Both the position numbers and the translations under genes were made by a program. From Aquabacterium humicola (GTDB taxonomy: Bacteria > Pseudomonadota > Gammaproteobacteria > Burkholderiales > Burkholderiaceae_C), in assembly GCF_030167915.1 (NCBI RefSeq), contig NZ_JARGNB010000004.1:1-64000 (forward strand): a stretch of DNA of 64,000 bases, given 5' to 3'. Of the stretch, positions 13,799 to 22,831 are shown in pieces. Below the pieces are notes generated by a model. The model made no database searches. It was given only the letters and a program-made list of their open reading frames with translations, and was not told where the DNA came from. Positions within the stretch are counted from its first letter, which is position 1, and each line of letters opens with the position of its first letter.

Positions 13799-13838
13799 CG
13801 CGTCTTCCTCCGGGGCGGCAGAGGGCGACGAGTGTCGC

Positions 13839-14384
13839 TCAGAAACTGCCGGCGCGGCGGAAGCGGAACAGCCGCTTCAGCAGCCGGGTCGGGAACTGGT
13901 CGATCGCCGCGTTGTAGGCCGCCGCGGCGTCGTTGAACATCTGGCGCGCGAACTGCCAGCGCGGGGCGAGCTCCTTGAGCACCTGCTGCGGCTTCGCGAC
14001 CGCCTCTTCGTGGCGCCAGTCGGCATGCTGCTCGATCAGCGCGGCCAGCCGCACCAGCGCCGGCGCCAGCGCGGCCTCGGCGCGGGCCAGCGCCGCGGGG
14101 CCCGCTTCGTCGGTCGGGCGCGGGCGCATCGCGTCCGCCGCGGCGGCCAGCTGTGCATGGGCGCCGGCCACCGCGTCGAGCGCCGCCTGTTCCGCGGCCA
14201 GCCGCGGTTCCACCGCCGCGCGCAACGCGGCCAGCGCCTGCAGGCGCGCCTGCAGCACGCCGTCGCACTGCGTCCAGGCCTGGATCATCGCGGTGCGCAG
14301 CGAGACGACGCGGTTGTGCGCGCCCAGCATCCAGAAGAACAGCAGCCCGAGGGCGACCCAGGCCCACCACGGCATCGCGCTCAT
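13839..14384 (-). CDS. LemA-family membrane protein
   Basis: A 181-residue LemA-like protein: one N-terminal transmembrane helix ([17 protein letters not shown]), then the [14 protein letters not shown] segment that corresponds to the family's N/D-x-V-x-L-x-N/R signature. The rest is a long helical bundle region ending [21 protein letters not shown], matching the YN..I..FP end of LemA. The function of LemA proteins is not settled; they are membrane-anchored helical proteins often next to TPM-domain or peptidase genes. The ATG overlaps the queC stop (ATGA), so it is translated with queC. About 40 bp separate it from fccA. Confidence 0.82.
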   Translation of the reverse strand: MSAMPWWAWVALGLLFFWMLGAHNRVVSLRTAMIQAWTQCDGVLQARLQALAALRAAVEPRLAAEQAALDAVAGAHAQLAAAADAMRPRPTDEAGPAALARAEAALAPALVRLAALIEQHADWRHEEAVAKPQQVLKELAPRWQFARQMFNDAAAAYNAAIDQFPTRLLKRLFRFRRAGSF

Positions 14385-15109
14385 CCGCCCAGCTCCCGCC
14401 GCCACGCCGTGTACCCGTCCGCGCGCAGCCGGCACGCCGGGCAGGTGCCGCAGCCGTGGCCCCAGTCGTGGCGCTGGCCGCGCACGCCGAGGTAGCAGGT
14501 GTGGGTGTGCGCGATCACGATCTCGGTGAGCGCGGCGCCGCCGAGCGCCTCGGTCAGTGCCCAGGTGCGGGCCTTGTCCAGCCACATCAGCGGCGTCTCG
14601 ATGGTCATCGGCGTGGCCAACCCGAGCGACAGCGCGACCTGCGTCGCCTTCATCGTGTTGTCGCGGCAGTCGGGGTAGCCGGAGTAGTCGGTCTCGCACA
14701 TGCCGCCGACCAGCACCGATCCGCCGCGCCGATAGGCCAGCGCCGCGGCGAAGGTCAGGAACAGCAGGTTGCGGCCGGGCACGAAGGTGTTCGGCAGGCC
14801 GTCCGCCTGCAGCTCGATCGCGCGCTGGTCGGTCAGCGCGGTGTCCGAGATCTGCCCCAGCAGCGCCATGTTCAACAGATGGTCGTCGCCCAGGCGCTCG
14901 GCCCAATGCGGGAAGGACGCGGCCATCTCGGCACGCACGCGCGTGCGGCACTTCAGCTCGATGCGGTGGCGCTGGCCGTAGTCGAAGCCGACGGTCTCGA
15001 CGCGCGCATAGCGCTCGAGCGCCCAGGCGAGGCAGGCGGTGGAGTCCTGCCCGCCGGAGAACAGCACGATCGCCGTGCGCGGGTCTTGCGCGGACGGCGC
15101 CGACGTCAA
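14381..15109 (-). CDS. queC: 7-cyano-7-deazaguanine synthase
   Basis: A 242-residue QueC, which makes preQ0 from 7-carboxy-7-deazaguanine in the queuosine tRNA-modification pathway using ATP and ammonia. The PP-loop is [13 protein letters not shown]. The zinc-binding cysteine cluster near the C-terminus is [10 protein letters not shown], with the upstream Cys in THTCYLG. The only suitable start is TTG at 15109, overlapping the proA stop (TTGA), so translation is coupled to proA. It overlaps lemA by 4 bp at the other end. No other que gene is in the window. Confidence 0.93.
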   Translation of the reverse strand: MTSAPSAQDPRTAIVLFSGGQDSTACLAWALERYARVETVGFDYGQRHRIELKCRTRVRAEMAASFPHWAERLGDDHLLNMALLGQISDTALTDQRAIELQADGLPNTFVPGRNLLFLTFAAALAYRRGGSVLVGGMCETDYSGYPDCRDNTMKATQVALSLGLATPMTIETPLMWLDKARTWALTEALGGAALTEIVIAHTHTCYLGVRGQRHDWGHGCGTCPACRLRADGYTAWRRELGG

Positions 15110-16383
15110 GTGCGGACCTCGCCCTGGCCCAGCACGATCCACTTCATCGACGTCAGCCCCTCCAGGCCGACCGGCCCGCGGGCGTGGAACTTGTCGGTGC
15201 TGATGCCGATCTCCGCGCCCAGGCCGTACTCGAAGCCGTCGGCGAAGCGCGTGCTGGCATTGACCATCACGCTGGCCGAGTCGACCTCGCGCAGGAAGCG
15301 CATCGCGTTCGGATGGTTGGTCGTCAGGATCGCGTCGGTGTGGTGGGAACCGTACCGGTTGACGTGCGCGATCGCCTCGTCGAGCGAATCGACCACCTTG
15401 ATGCTGATGATGGGCGCGAGGTACTCGGTCGACCAGTCGGTCTCGGTGGCGTCGACCACTGTCGCGCCGGGCACCGCGGCCAGCACCGCCTTCGCACGCG
15501 GGCAGCAGCGCATCTCGACGCCCTTGGCCGCGAAGCGCTCGCCGATGCGCGGCAGGAACGCTGCCGCCTGCGCCGCATGCACCAGCAGCGACTCGGCGGC
15601 GTTGCAGGGGCTGTACTTCTGCGTCTTCGCGTTGTCGGTCACCGTGACCGCGAGCTCGAGGTCGACCTCGGCATCGACGAACACGTGGCAGTTGCCGTCG
15701 AGGTGCTTGATCACCGGCACGCGCGCCTCGGCACTGATGCGCTCGATCAGGCCCTTGCCGCCGCGCGGGATGATGACGTCGACGTACTCGGGCATCGCGA
15801 TCAGCCGGCCAACCGCCGCGCGATCGGTGGTCTCGACCAGCTGCACGGCCTCGGCGGGCAGCCCGGCTTCGAGCAGCGCGGCCTGCACCAGCTTCCACAG
15901 CGCGAGGTTGCTCTGCAGCGCCTCGGAACCGCCGCGCAGGATGCAGGCATTGCCGCTCTTGATCGCCAGCGAGGCGGCTTCGATCGTCACGTTCGGCCGG
16001 CTCTCGTAGATCATGCCGAACACGCCCAGCGGCACGCGCATCTGGCCGACGCTGATGCCCGAGGGCCGGCGCTTGACGCCGGTGATCTCGCCGATCGGGT
16101 CCGGCATCGCGGCGATCTGCTCGCAGCCTTCGGCCACCGTCTCGATGACCGCCGGCTTCAACTTCAGGCGGTCGACCATCGGCTCGGCCAGGCCGTTGGC
16201 GCGCGCGGCGCCGAGGTCCAGCGCGTTCGCGGCCTGCAGCGGCTCGACCGCTTCGCGCAGCCGGCGCGCCAGCGCGCGCAGCGCGGTGTTCTTCGCCGCG
16301 GTGGGCGCGGCGGCCATGCGGGTGGCCGCGGCACGGGCCGCGGTGCCCACGTGGGCCATGTAGGCGGGAATGTCGTTCGTCAT
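15106..16383 (-). CDS. proA: Gamma-glutamyl phosphate reductase
   Basis: A 425-residue ProA, the NADPH-dependent second enzyme of proline synthesis, reducing gamma-glutamyl phosphate to glutamate semialdehyde. It has the aldehyde-dehydrogenase-superfamily fold, with the nucleotide-binding stretch [17 protein letters not shown] and the catalytic Cys in [14 protein letters not shown]. The start at 16383 ([13 protein letters not shown]) gives the usual length (E. coli 417). It heads a proA-queC-lemA run with overlapping genes. proB is not adjacent, as is common in Betaproteobacteria, where proB is with obg. Confidence 0.96.
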   Translation of the reverse strand: MTNDIPAYMAHVGTAARAAATRMAAAPTAAKNTALRALARRLREAVEPLQAANALDLGAARANGLAEPMVDRLKLKPAVIETVAEGCEQIAAMPDPIGEITGVKRRPSGISVGQMRVPLGVFGMIYESRPNVTIEAASLAIKSGNACILRGGSEALQSNLALWKLVQAALLEAGLPAEAVQLVETTDRAAVGRLIAMPEYVDVIIPRGGKGLIERISAEARVPVIKHLDGNCHVFVDAEVDLELAVTVTDNAKTQKYSPCNAAESLLVHAAQAAAFLPRIGERFAAKGVEMRCCPRAKAVLAAVPGATVVDATETDWSTEYLAPIISIKVVDSLDEAIAHVNRYGSHHTDAILTTNHPNAMRFLREVDSASVMVNASTRFADGFEYGLGAEIGISTDKFHARGPVGLEGLTSMKWIVLGQGEVRT

Positions 16384-16441
16384 GTCAGCCCTCGTCCCGC
16401 CCGCCAAAACCATGGTGTTGCATGCGGCGGATTTTCCCAGA

Positions 16442-17317
16442 TCACCCCGCGGCGCGCTTGGGCACCAGCGTTCGCCGCAGCAGCAGCTGGTGCAGCGGCT
16501 CGGTTTGCCAGCCCTCGCCGGCCAGCGCATCGCCGCCGCGGTCGGGCCGCAGCAGCTGCGGCATGCGCAGGGTCGCCTGCGGGTAGTGCGCTGCCAGCGC
16601 CCGCGCGAGCTGGCGGGCGCCGTGCTGGCGCACGTCGGCATCGACCAGCGCCTGCAGCGTCACGCGCTGCGGGTCGGCATCGCTGAAGATCACCTGCGCG
16701 CCGGCGCAGCGCCAGGCCTTCAGCGGGCCCCTGCCTGGCCCGTTCAGCGCGGCGATCGACGGCGCGGTCTGCTGGAACGGCAGGCCCTCGATGCCGCCGT
16801 GTTCGAGCCAGGCCACCGCGTCGGCCAGGCCGAACTCGTCGATGCGGTCCTCCACCGGGGCGCCGGCCGCCCCCGGCAGCCGGGTGTAGCCGTGCAGCTC
16901 GGCCACCGGCTCGAACCCCCGCGAGCGGTACAGCGCCAGCGCGCGTTCGTTGCGCGCGAAGACTTCCAGCTCCATCGTGCGTTCGCCGCGCGCTTCGGCT
17001 TCGGCCACCACCCGGTCGAGCAGCCGCGGCGCGTGCCCGCCGCCGCGCGCGTCGGGCCGCGCACCCATCGTCGCGAGCCGGCTTCGGCCCGCGCCGATCG
17101 GCGCGATCAGCGCGAAGGCCAGCACGCGGCCGTCGCGATCGACCACCACGCGGCTGGCGGCCAGCTGCGCGCCCTGGCGAGCCAGCAGCAGCGGCCAGCT
17201 GTCGGGCGTCACCGTCATCGGGCCGATCAGGTAGTCGGCGAAGGCGGCATTGAAGGCCTCGCGCAGCGCTTCGCCGTCGATGGCGTCCGCGGCGCGCAGG
17301 TCGTACAGATCCGTCAT
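16442..17317 (-). CDS. GNAT-family N-acetyltransferase
   Basis: A 291-residue protein whose first half is a GNAT acetyltransferase. The acetyl-CoA pyrophosphate-binding loop is [20 protein letters not shown] (compare Q/RxxGxG/A), preceded by the beta-4 strand and followed by [17 protein letters not shown], the typical end of the fold. The second half (about 170-291) resembles a degenerate second GNAT repeat. The start at 17317 is set by GGAGG upstream. The substrate cannot be predicted. It lies 59 bp after the AEC-family carrier gene in the same direction. Confidence 0.8.
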   Translation of the reverse strand: MTDLYDLRAADAIDGEALREAFNAAFADYLIGPMTVTPDSWPLLLARQGAQLAASRVVVDRDGRVLAFALIAPIGAGRSRLATMGARPDARGGGHAPRLLDRVVAEAEARGERTMELEVFARNERALALYRSRGFEPVAELHGYTRLPGAAGAPVEDRIDEFGLADAVAWLEHGGIEGLPFQQTAPSIAALNGPGRGPLKAWRCAGAQVIFSDADPQRVTLQALVDADVRQHGARQLARALAAHYPQATLRMPQLLRPDRGGDALAGEGWQTEPLHQLLLRRTLVPKRAAG

Positions 17318-17375
17318 TTCCAAACCCTCCGCGCTGCGCGCTCCGGGATGAGCGCTTCGGAACGGCCGGGCGCGC

Positions 17376-18389
17376 TCATGCAAGGGCTCCCAGCACCATC
17401 AGCCACAGCGGTGCAGTGAACACGAAACTGAAGGTCGAGACGACGATCGTCGTCGTCGCCTCGGCCTCCTGCGAGCGGTAGCGCTGCGCGAAGATCAGCG
17501 CGTTGCTGCCGGTGGGCAGCGCGGCCATCATCACGACGACCTGCAGCGGCAGGCCGGCGAGGCCGAAGCCGCCCTTGGCGACGGCCAGCACCAGCGCCGG
17601 CAGCGCGATGAGCTTCAGCAGGCTGATGGCCATCGCGCCCTTGAACCGGTTGCCGATGCCGCCGTACGCCAGCGACAGCCCGATGAGCACCAGGCACATC
17701 GGCGCCACCGCGGTGCCCAGCAGCGCCAGCGTCTCGTCCAGCGGCCCCGGCAGCGGCCAGTCGGTGGCGTTCCAGGCCAGTCCGGCGAGCACCGGCAGCA
17801 CCACCGGGTGGATCAGCGTGTTGCGCACCGTCGCGCGCAAGGTCTTCAGCAGGCCGGCAGTGGCCTCGTGGCGGGCCCGTGCGCGGGCCAGGTCCATCTC
17901 GACCAGCGCGGTCAGCACCGACAGCAGGATCAGCGCATGCAGGCTGATCAACGCGATGTGGATCGCCAGGCCCTTTTCGCCGAACAGGCCCGCGGCCAAC
18001 GGCACGCCGACCTGCAGCGAGTTGCCGAAGGTGGCGGCGATCGCGCGGGTCGACGGTGAGGCCACCGCCCGCTCGTGGGCCGCGAGGTCGTCGCCCGCCG
18101 GCTGGCCGCGCACCCGCCAGCGCAGCACGCCGTAGACCGCCAGCAGCATCAACACCACCGGCACGAAGAACGCGACGATCGAGGCCCACGGCATCTGCGA
18201 CGGGTCGAGCCGCGCGGTGGTGCGGAACAGCAGCGCCGGCACGAAGATGTAGAAGGCCGCGTTGGCCAGCGTGCGCGCCGGGTCGCTGCCGGGTGTTCCC
18301 TCGCCCAGCCAGCGCAGGCGCCCGGCGATCCAGCCGAGCGCGACGGTGACGAAGATCGCCAGCAGCTTGTGGAAGACGAGCAGCGACAT
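17376..18389 (-). CDS. Auxin efflux carrier (AEC) family permease
   Basis: A 337-residue inner-membrane protein of the AEC/BART superfamily with about ten transmembrane helices. Family features include the N-terminal FHKLLAIFVTVALGWIAGR, NAAFYIFVPALLFR in helix 2-3, and LPTGSNALIFAQRY near the C-terminus. Bacterial members export or import small carboxylates such as malate or malonate, but the substrate here is not predictable. The start at 18389 (MSLLVFHKLL) is chosen because the fifteen extra residues of a longer frame lack family similarity. It is divergent from the PilJ-domain gene across 88 bp. Confidence 0.85.
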   Translation of the reverse strand: MSLLVFHKLLAIFVTVALGWIAGRLRWLGEGTPGSDPARTLANAAFYIFVPALLFRTTARLDPSQMPWASIVAFFVPVVLMLLAVYGVLRWRVRGQPAGDDLAAHERAVASPSTRAIAATFGNSLQVGVPLAAGLFGEKGLAIHIALISLHALILLSVLTALVEMDLARARARHEATAGLLKTLRATVRNTLIHPVVLPVLAGLAWNATDWPLPGPLDETLALLGTAVAPMCLVLIGLSLAYGGIGNRFKGAMAISLLKLIALPALVLAVAKGGFGLAGLPLQVVVMMAALPTGSNALIFAQRYRSQEAEATTTIVVSTFSFVFTAPLWLMVLGALA

Positions 18390-18477
18390 AGGCTGGTGGA
18401 TGATGCCCGCATTTGCGGCCGCCCCGGCCGGCACGGGGCTTGCGAGGCTTCGCCGGCACAGGCTTCAGGAGCAGACC

Positions 18478-19152
18478 ATGGGCAGCGCAGCCACGGCCCC
18501 GCCCGCGACGGCCAGGGACGGCGTCGCGCCGGCGGTGGCGCCCGAGCAATGGTCGGCGCTGATCAACCTGGCCGGACGGCAGCGCATGCTGTCGCAACGC
18601 ATCGTGCTGATGACGCTGCTGGCCGACCGCGGCGACGCCACCGCGCGCATCGCCGCCAAGGATGCGTTGCAGCAGTTCAACGCCGCCCACCAGCGGCTGA
18701 CCCACGGCGGCGACGGGCTGCCGCCGCCGCCCGCGCCGCTACGCCTGGCGCTGGCCGCCTGTTCGGCCGGCGCCGGCAGCCCCAGCGTCGATGCCGCGGT
18801 GCGAGACTTCGCCACGCTCGCCGCCGAGGCGCTGCGCACCGATCCGGCGCTCGCGCGCCCCGCGATGGGCCGGCTGGTCGCGCTGGCGACACCGGTGCTG
18901 GCGCTGCTGAACCGGCTGACGCAGCTGTACGAGACGCTCGCGCGCGACGCGGCCGCGCAGGCGCAGGCGCACCAGGCCGGGCTGATCGGGCGCATCGAGC
19001 GCATCGCCGGCGAGGCCCACTTCGTCGCGCTGAACGCGCGCATCGTCGCCGCACGCGCGGGCGACGCCGGGCGCGAGTTCGGCGTGGTCGCGGCACGGCT
19101 GGTCGAGGTCAGCGCCGAGATCGAGGCCCTGAGCCGGGAGGCGATGCGGTGA
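18478..19152 (+). CDS. Soluble PilJ-domain protein with truncated MCP signalling end
   Basis: A 224-residue protein with no membrane segment. The N-terminal half contains a PilJ-type domain (LINLAGRQRMLSQRIVLM, about residues 23-41), found in sensors of pilus or nitrate signals. The end is the conserved hairpin of methyl-accepting chemotaxis proteins (ALNARIVAARAGDAGREFGV then VAARLVEVSAEI) but it stops right after it, without the return coiled coil. AGGAG 7 bases before ATG 18478 fixes the start. It could plug into a chemosensory array as a short cytosolic receptor, or act as a competitor. No che genes are nearby. Domains are clear; role is inference. Confidence 0.75.
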   Translation: MGSAATAPPATARDGVAPAVAPEQWSALINLAGRQRMLSQRIVLMTLLADRGDATARIAAKDALQQFNAAHQRLTHGGDGLPPPPAPLRLALAACSAGAGSPSVDAAVRDFATLAAEALRTDPALARPAMGRLVALATPVLALLNRLTQLYETLARDAAAQAQAHQAGLIGRIERIAGEAHFVALNARIVAARAGDAGREFGVVAARLVEVSAEIEALSREAMR

Positions 19153-19171
19153 TCAGGCGAGCGGGGTCGAG

Positions 19172-19474
19172 CTAACGCGCGAGTTGCGCGGCCACCCAGG
19201 CATCGACGGCCGCCGCCGGCAGGTCGATCTGCAGCTGCTTGCGCCGCGCGGTCTCGCCGCGCAGCAGCGTCAGCGCGCGCTTCGGGCAGCCGAGCTCGTC
19301 CGCGAGCCAGTCGCGCAGCCGCGCGTTGGCCTTGCCGTCGACGGGCGGCGCCGCCAGGCGCACGCGCAGCGCGCCGTCGTGCAGGCCGTCGACCTCGGTG
19401 CGCTTGGCGTTCGGCACCACGCTGACGTCGAGCACGCAGCTCGTCTCGCCGCGCGGCTGCACGGGCGAGGCCAT
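19172..19474 (-). CDS. yggU: DUF167 (YggU) family protein
   Basis: A 100-residue protein of the DUF167/YggU family: VSVVPNAKRTEVDG, then LRVRLAAPPVDGKANARL, then a C-terminal segment with LLRGETARRKQLQID. These are the family's conserved blocks and the length is typical. The biochemical function is unknown; the family is widespread in bacteria, archaea and eukaryotes. It lies 16 bp after topB in the same direction, and faces the end of the PilJ-domain gene. Confidence 0.9.
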   Translation of the reverse strand: MASPVQPRGETSCVLDVSVVPNAKRTEVDGLHDGALRVRLAAPPVDGKANARLRDWLADELGCPKRALTLLRGETARRKQLQIDLPAAAVDAWVAAQLAR

Positions 19475-19490
19475 GCTCAGGAGGCGGCGG

Positions 19491-22079
19491 TCACTTCGCC
19501 GCCACCGCCTTCTTCGCCGCCGCGGTCTTCTTCGCGGCCGGAACCTTCGCGCCGCGCGGCTCGAACTCGAAGCCGACCTTGCCTTCCTTCGGGTCCCAGA
19601 CCAGGAAGGCCTTGAACTTGCGCTTGGTGCGGTTGGAGACGAAGCCGTCGAGCAGGTCGGTCTTGCCGGTGGCGAGCAGCTTGCTCACCTGCTCGTGCGC
19701 GATCGGCTGCGTCAGGATGATCTTGCCGGTCTTGAAGTCGCAGGTCACGTGCGCGCCGACCGCGTGCTCGCAGACGTAGTTCGCGCCGTACTCGTGCACG
19801 TGGCCCTTGCACTTCGGGCAGGCGCCCAGCGAGGGCTGGCCGCTGAAGTCCACGGGCTCGCCGTCGCCCTCGGCGTTCTTCTGGTCCTCGCCGAAGTCGA
19901 ACTCGAGCTTCCAGTTGGCGATCTCCTCGTCGTAGACCAGGCGCAGCTCGGCGGTGAACGGCCAGCCGGCCTTCGAGCGGAAGCCCTCGAGCGGGCCGAT
20001 CTTCTTGTCGCGCAGGAAGGTCTCGACCTCGTGCAGCTCGAAGCTGCGCGCGCCGGGGATCTTGGTGATCGAGAAGCCGCAGCCTTCGCTCGCGCCGTCG
20101 CTGCCGGTACAGGTGAAGCGGCGGTAGTTCTCCTTGACGACGCCGCCGCACTGCGGGCACGGCACCTTCAAGGTCGCGTAGTCGCCGGGAATCGTGTCGC
20201 GGTCGTACTCCTTGGCCTTGCGCACGATGCGCTCGGCCATCTTCGCGATCTCCTTCATGAAGGCGTCGCGCGACAGCCGGCCGTGCTCCATCTCGGCGAG
20301 CTGGTATTCCCAGTTGCCGGTGAGCTCGGGCTTGGTCAGGTCCTCGACGTCGAGGCCGCGCAGCAGGGTCATCAGCTGGAAGGCCTTGGCGGTGGGGATC
20401 AGGTCGCGGCCCTCGCGCAGCATGTACTTTTCCATGATCAGGCCTTCGATGATCGCCGCGCGCGTCGCCGGCGTGCCCAGGCCCTTCTCGTGCATCGCGG
20501 CACGCAGCTCGTCGTCGTCGATCAGCTTGCCGGCGCCTTCCATCGCGCTCAGCAGCGTGCCTTCGTTGTAGCGCGCCGGCGGCTTGGTCTTCAGCGCATT
20601 GACGCTGATGTGCTCGTTGGCCACGGATTCGTTCGGCTGCACCGGCACGAGGTTGGCGTCCTCGTCCTGCGCCTCCTTGCCGTAGACCGCCAGCCAGCCC
20701 GGGTTCACCAGCACCTTGCCGTTGGTCTGGAACTGGTGCTCGGCGACGGTCGTGATGCGCGTGGTGACCAGGAACTCGGCGGGCGGGAAGAACACCGCGA
20801 GGAAGCGCTTGACGACCATGTCATAGAGCTTGGCCTCGGCCTCGGTCAAGCTCTTGGGCGGCTGCAGCGTCGGGATGATCGCGAAGTGGTCCGACACCTT
20901 GCTGTTGTCGAACACGCGCTTGATCGGCTTGACGTAGCCTTCCTTCAGGCCCTTCGCGGCATGCTGCGCCAGTTCGCGCAACGGGCCGGGCAGGTCCTCG
21001 CCGGCGATCATCTCGAAGGTCTTCTTCACGACGCCGACGTAGTCCTCGGGCAGCGCGCGCGAGTCGGTCCGCGGGTAGGTCAGCACCTTGTGCTTCTCGT
21101 ACAGGGCCTGCGCCAGCGACAGCGTGGTCTTCGCCGAGAAGCCGAAGCGGCCGTTGGCCTCGCGCTGCAGCGTGGTCAGGTCGTACAGCCCGGGGCTCGA
21201 CTGGTTGCTGGGCTTGGATTCCTCGCTGACCGTGCCGGTCTTGCCCAGCACCGCGTCGGCAATCTGGTTGGCCGTCTTCTCGTCCCACAGCCGGTCGGAA
21301 CGCGCATCGGGATCGTCGGACTTCTTGAACTTCGGGTCGAACCACTTGCCTTCGTACTCGCCGGCGGCGCAGGCGAAGCCGGCCTTGATCTCCCAGTAGT
21401 CTCGCGCGACGTGCTTGCGGATCTTCTCCTCGCGCTCGACGACGATCGACAGGGTGGGCGTCTGCACGCGGCCGACGGTGGTCAGGAAGAAGCCGCCGTC
21501 GCGCGAATTGAACGCCGTCATCGCGCGCGTGCCGTTGATGCCCACCAGCCAGTCGGCCTCCGAGCGGCTGCGCGCCGCGTCGGCCAGGCCCAGCATCTGT
21601 TCGTCGCTGCGCAGCTGCTCGAAGCCTTCGCGGATCGCCTGCGGCGTCATGCTCTGCAGCCACAGCCGCTTCACCGGCTTGTTCAGCGGCGTCTTGCCCC
21701 CATCGGCGTACTGCACGATCAGCCGGAAGATCAGCTCGCCCTCGCGGCCCGCGTCGCAGGCGTTGATCAGCGCGGTGACGTCCTTGCGCTTGACCAGCTT
21801 GACCACCGCGTTGAGCCGCGTCTTGGCCTTGTCGATCGGCGCCAGGTCGAAGTGCGGCGGCACCACCGGCAGGTGCGCGAAGCTCCACTTGCCGCGCTTG
21901 ACGTCGTACTCCTCCGGCGCCTTGATCTCGACGAGGTGGCCGACCGCGCTGGTGACGACATAGGTCTCGTTCTCGAAGTGCTCGGCGTGTTTCTCGAACT
22001 TGCCGGTGACGGGCGTCAGCGCACGCACGATGTCCTGCGCAACGCTGGGCTTCTCGGCAATGATCAGGGTCTTGCTCAT
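19491..22079 (-). CDS. topB: DNA topoisomerase III
   Basis: An 862-residue type IA topoisomerase that relaxes and decatenates DNA through a 5'-phosphotyrosine. The Toprim domain starts at once (LIIAEKPSVAQDIVRALTP) with the acidic motif DAGREGELIFRLI. The catalytic Tyr is in the canonical LTYPRTDSRALP, and the GRVQTPTLSIVV and GLGTPATRAAIIEGL motifs of the core are intact. The C-terminus carries zinc-ribbon-like repeats (CPQCGG..., CPKCKG...) and a basic Lys/Ala-rich tail (AKKTAAAKKAV), giving a longer protein than E. coli TopB (653). Such long TopB proteins are common in Burkholderiales and also on integrative elements; this one lies in core DNA, divergent from a SET-domain gene. Confidence 0.94.
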   Translation of the reverse strand: MSKTLIIAEKPSVAQDIVRALTPVTGKFEKHAEHFENETYVVTSAVGHLVEIKAPEEYDVKRGKWSFAHLPVVPPHFDLAPIDKAKTRLNAVVKLVKRKDVTALINACDAGREGELIFRLIVQYADGGKTPLNKPVKRLWLQSMTPQAIREGFEQLRSDEQMLGLADAARSRSEADWLVGINGTRAMTAFNSRDGGFFLTTVGRVQTPTLSIVVEREEKIRKHVARDYWEIKAGFACAAGEYEGKWFDPKFKKSDDPDARSDRLWDEKTANQIADAVLGKTGTVSEESKPSNQSSPGLYDLTTLQREANGRFGFSAKTTLSLAQALYEKHKVLTYPRTDSRALPEDYVGVVKKTFEMIAGEDLPGPLRELAQHAAKGLKEGYVKPIKRVFDNSKVSDHFAIIPTLQPPKSLTEAEAKLYDMVVKRFLAVFFPPAEFLVTTRITTVAEHQFQTNGKVLVNPGWLAVYGKEAQDEDANLVPVQPNESVANEHISVNALKTKPPARYNEGTLLSAMEGAGKLIDDDELRAAMHEKGLGTPATRAAIIEGLIMEKYMLREGRDLIPTAKAFQLMTLLRGLDVEDLTKPELTGNWEYQLAEMEHGRLSRDAFMKEIAKMAERIVRKAKEYDRDTIPGDYATLKVPCPQCGGVVKENYRRFTCTGSDGASEGCGFSITKIPGARSFELHEVETFLRDKKIGPLEGFRSKAGWPFTAELRLVYDEEIANWKLEFDFGEDQKNAEGDGEPVDFSGQPSLGACPKCKGHVHEYGANYVCEHAVGAHVTCDFKTGKIILTQPIAHEQVSKLLATGKTDLLDGFVSNRTKRKFKAFLVWDPKEGKVGFEFEPRGAKVPAAKKTAAAKKAVAAK

Positions 22080-22113
22080 GGATCCGGGGAAAGGTCTGGA
22101 AAGGCGGTCTGCC

Positions 22114-22167
22114 TACAATCCGTGTCTTCGCGCGCGCACGCCTGTACACACGTACACGTGCGCGCGC
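22114..22167 (+). promoter_or_regulatory. Candidate -10 and long interrupted palindrome upstream of the SET gene
   Basis: A TACAAT hexamer at 22114-22119 is followed by a large inverted repeat. The outer arms are GCGCGCGCACG (22130-22140) and CGTGCGCGCGC (22157-22167), perfect over 11 bp. The inner arms TGTAC and GTACA surround ACAC, with a 2-nt bulge. It would form a very stable hairpin at the start of the SET transcript, or be an operator between the divergent topB and SET genes. Confidence 0.45.
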
Positions 22168-22187
22168 CCATGAATTCACTTTACCGA

Positions 22188-22808
22188 ATGAAGCCGAGCA
22201 CGCAAGCCGCCGCCCCCAAGACCGGAAAGCCCGCCGGAAAGCCCGGCGCAAAGCCCAGCGCAAAGCCCGCCGGCAAGCCCACCACGGGATCGGCCCGGCA
22301 GGCCGCGGGCAAGGGCAGCGGGCACGCGGCCGAGGCCGACGCCCCGGCCGGCGGCCGCCGCATCCAGGTGCGCAAGAGCGGCGTGCACGGCAAGGGCGTA
22401 TTCGCGCGGCGGCCCCTGAAGAAGGGCGAGACGGTGATCGAGTACACCGGCGAGATCATCACCTGGCCCGAGGCGCTGCGCCGCCATCCGCACGATCCGA
22501 GCGACCCCAACCACACCTTCTATTTCCACATCGACGAAGACCGGGTCATCGATGCGAAATACGGCGGCAACGCGGCGCGCTGGATCAACCATGCCTGCGC
22601 GCCGAACTGCGAGGCCGACGACGACGGCGAGCGCGTGTTCATCAAGGCGCTGCGCAACATCAAGCCCGGCGAAGAGCTGTTCTACGACTATGGGCTGGTG
22701 ATCGACGAGCGCTACACGCCGGCGCTGAAGCGCCAGTTCGCCTGCCATTGCGGCAGCGCGCGTTGCCGTGGCACGATGCTCGCCCCGAAGCGACAGAAGC
22801 TCGGCTGA
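22188..22808 (+). CDS. SET-domain lysine methyltransferase with basic histone-H1-like tail
   Basis: A 206-residue protein. Residues about 1-60 are Lys/Pro/Ala/Gly-rich with KPAGKP-type repeats, like eukaryotic H1 tails or bacterial nucleoid proteins. Residues about 60-185 are a SET domain: GVHGKGVFARRPLKKGE, then ARWINHACAPNCEA, where NHxCxPN closes the AdoMet-binding pseudoknot, then GEELFYDYG. A post-SET zinc motif (CHCGSARCRGTM) follows. The catalytic residues of the family are present, so protein-lysine methylation is likely. The start is uncertain: ATG 22188 is preferred because ATG 22170 abuts the hairpin. It is divergent from topB and followed by birA. Confidence 0.85.
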   Translation: MKPSTQAAAPKTGKPAGKPGAKPSAKPAGKPTTGSARQAAGKGSGHAAEADAPAGGRRIQVRKSGVHGKGVFARRPLKKGETVIEYTGEIITWPEALRRHPHDPSDPNHTFYFHIDEDRVIDAKYGGNAARWINHACAPNCEADDDGERVFIKALRNIKPGEELFYDYGLVIDERYTPALKRQFACHCGSARCRGTMLAPKRQKLG

Positions 22809-22831
22809 GCGCATCCGCTTTGGTTCGCGAC

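Noticed and set aside
19239-22169. Long plus-strand frame opposite topB running into the SET gene
   Set aside because: Upstream of the SET start it is antisense to topB and shows no family similarity; only the SET part is real.
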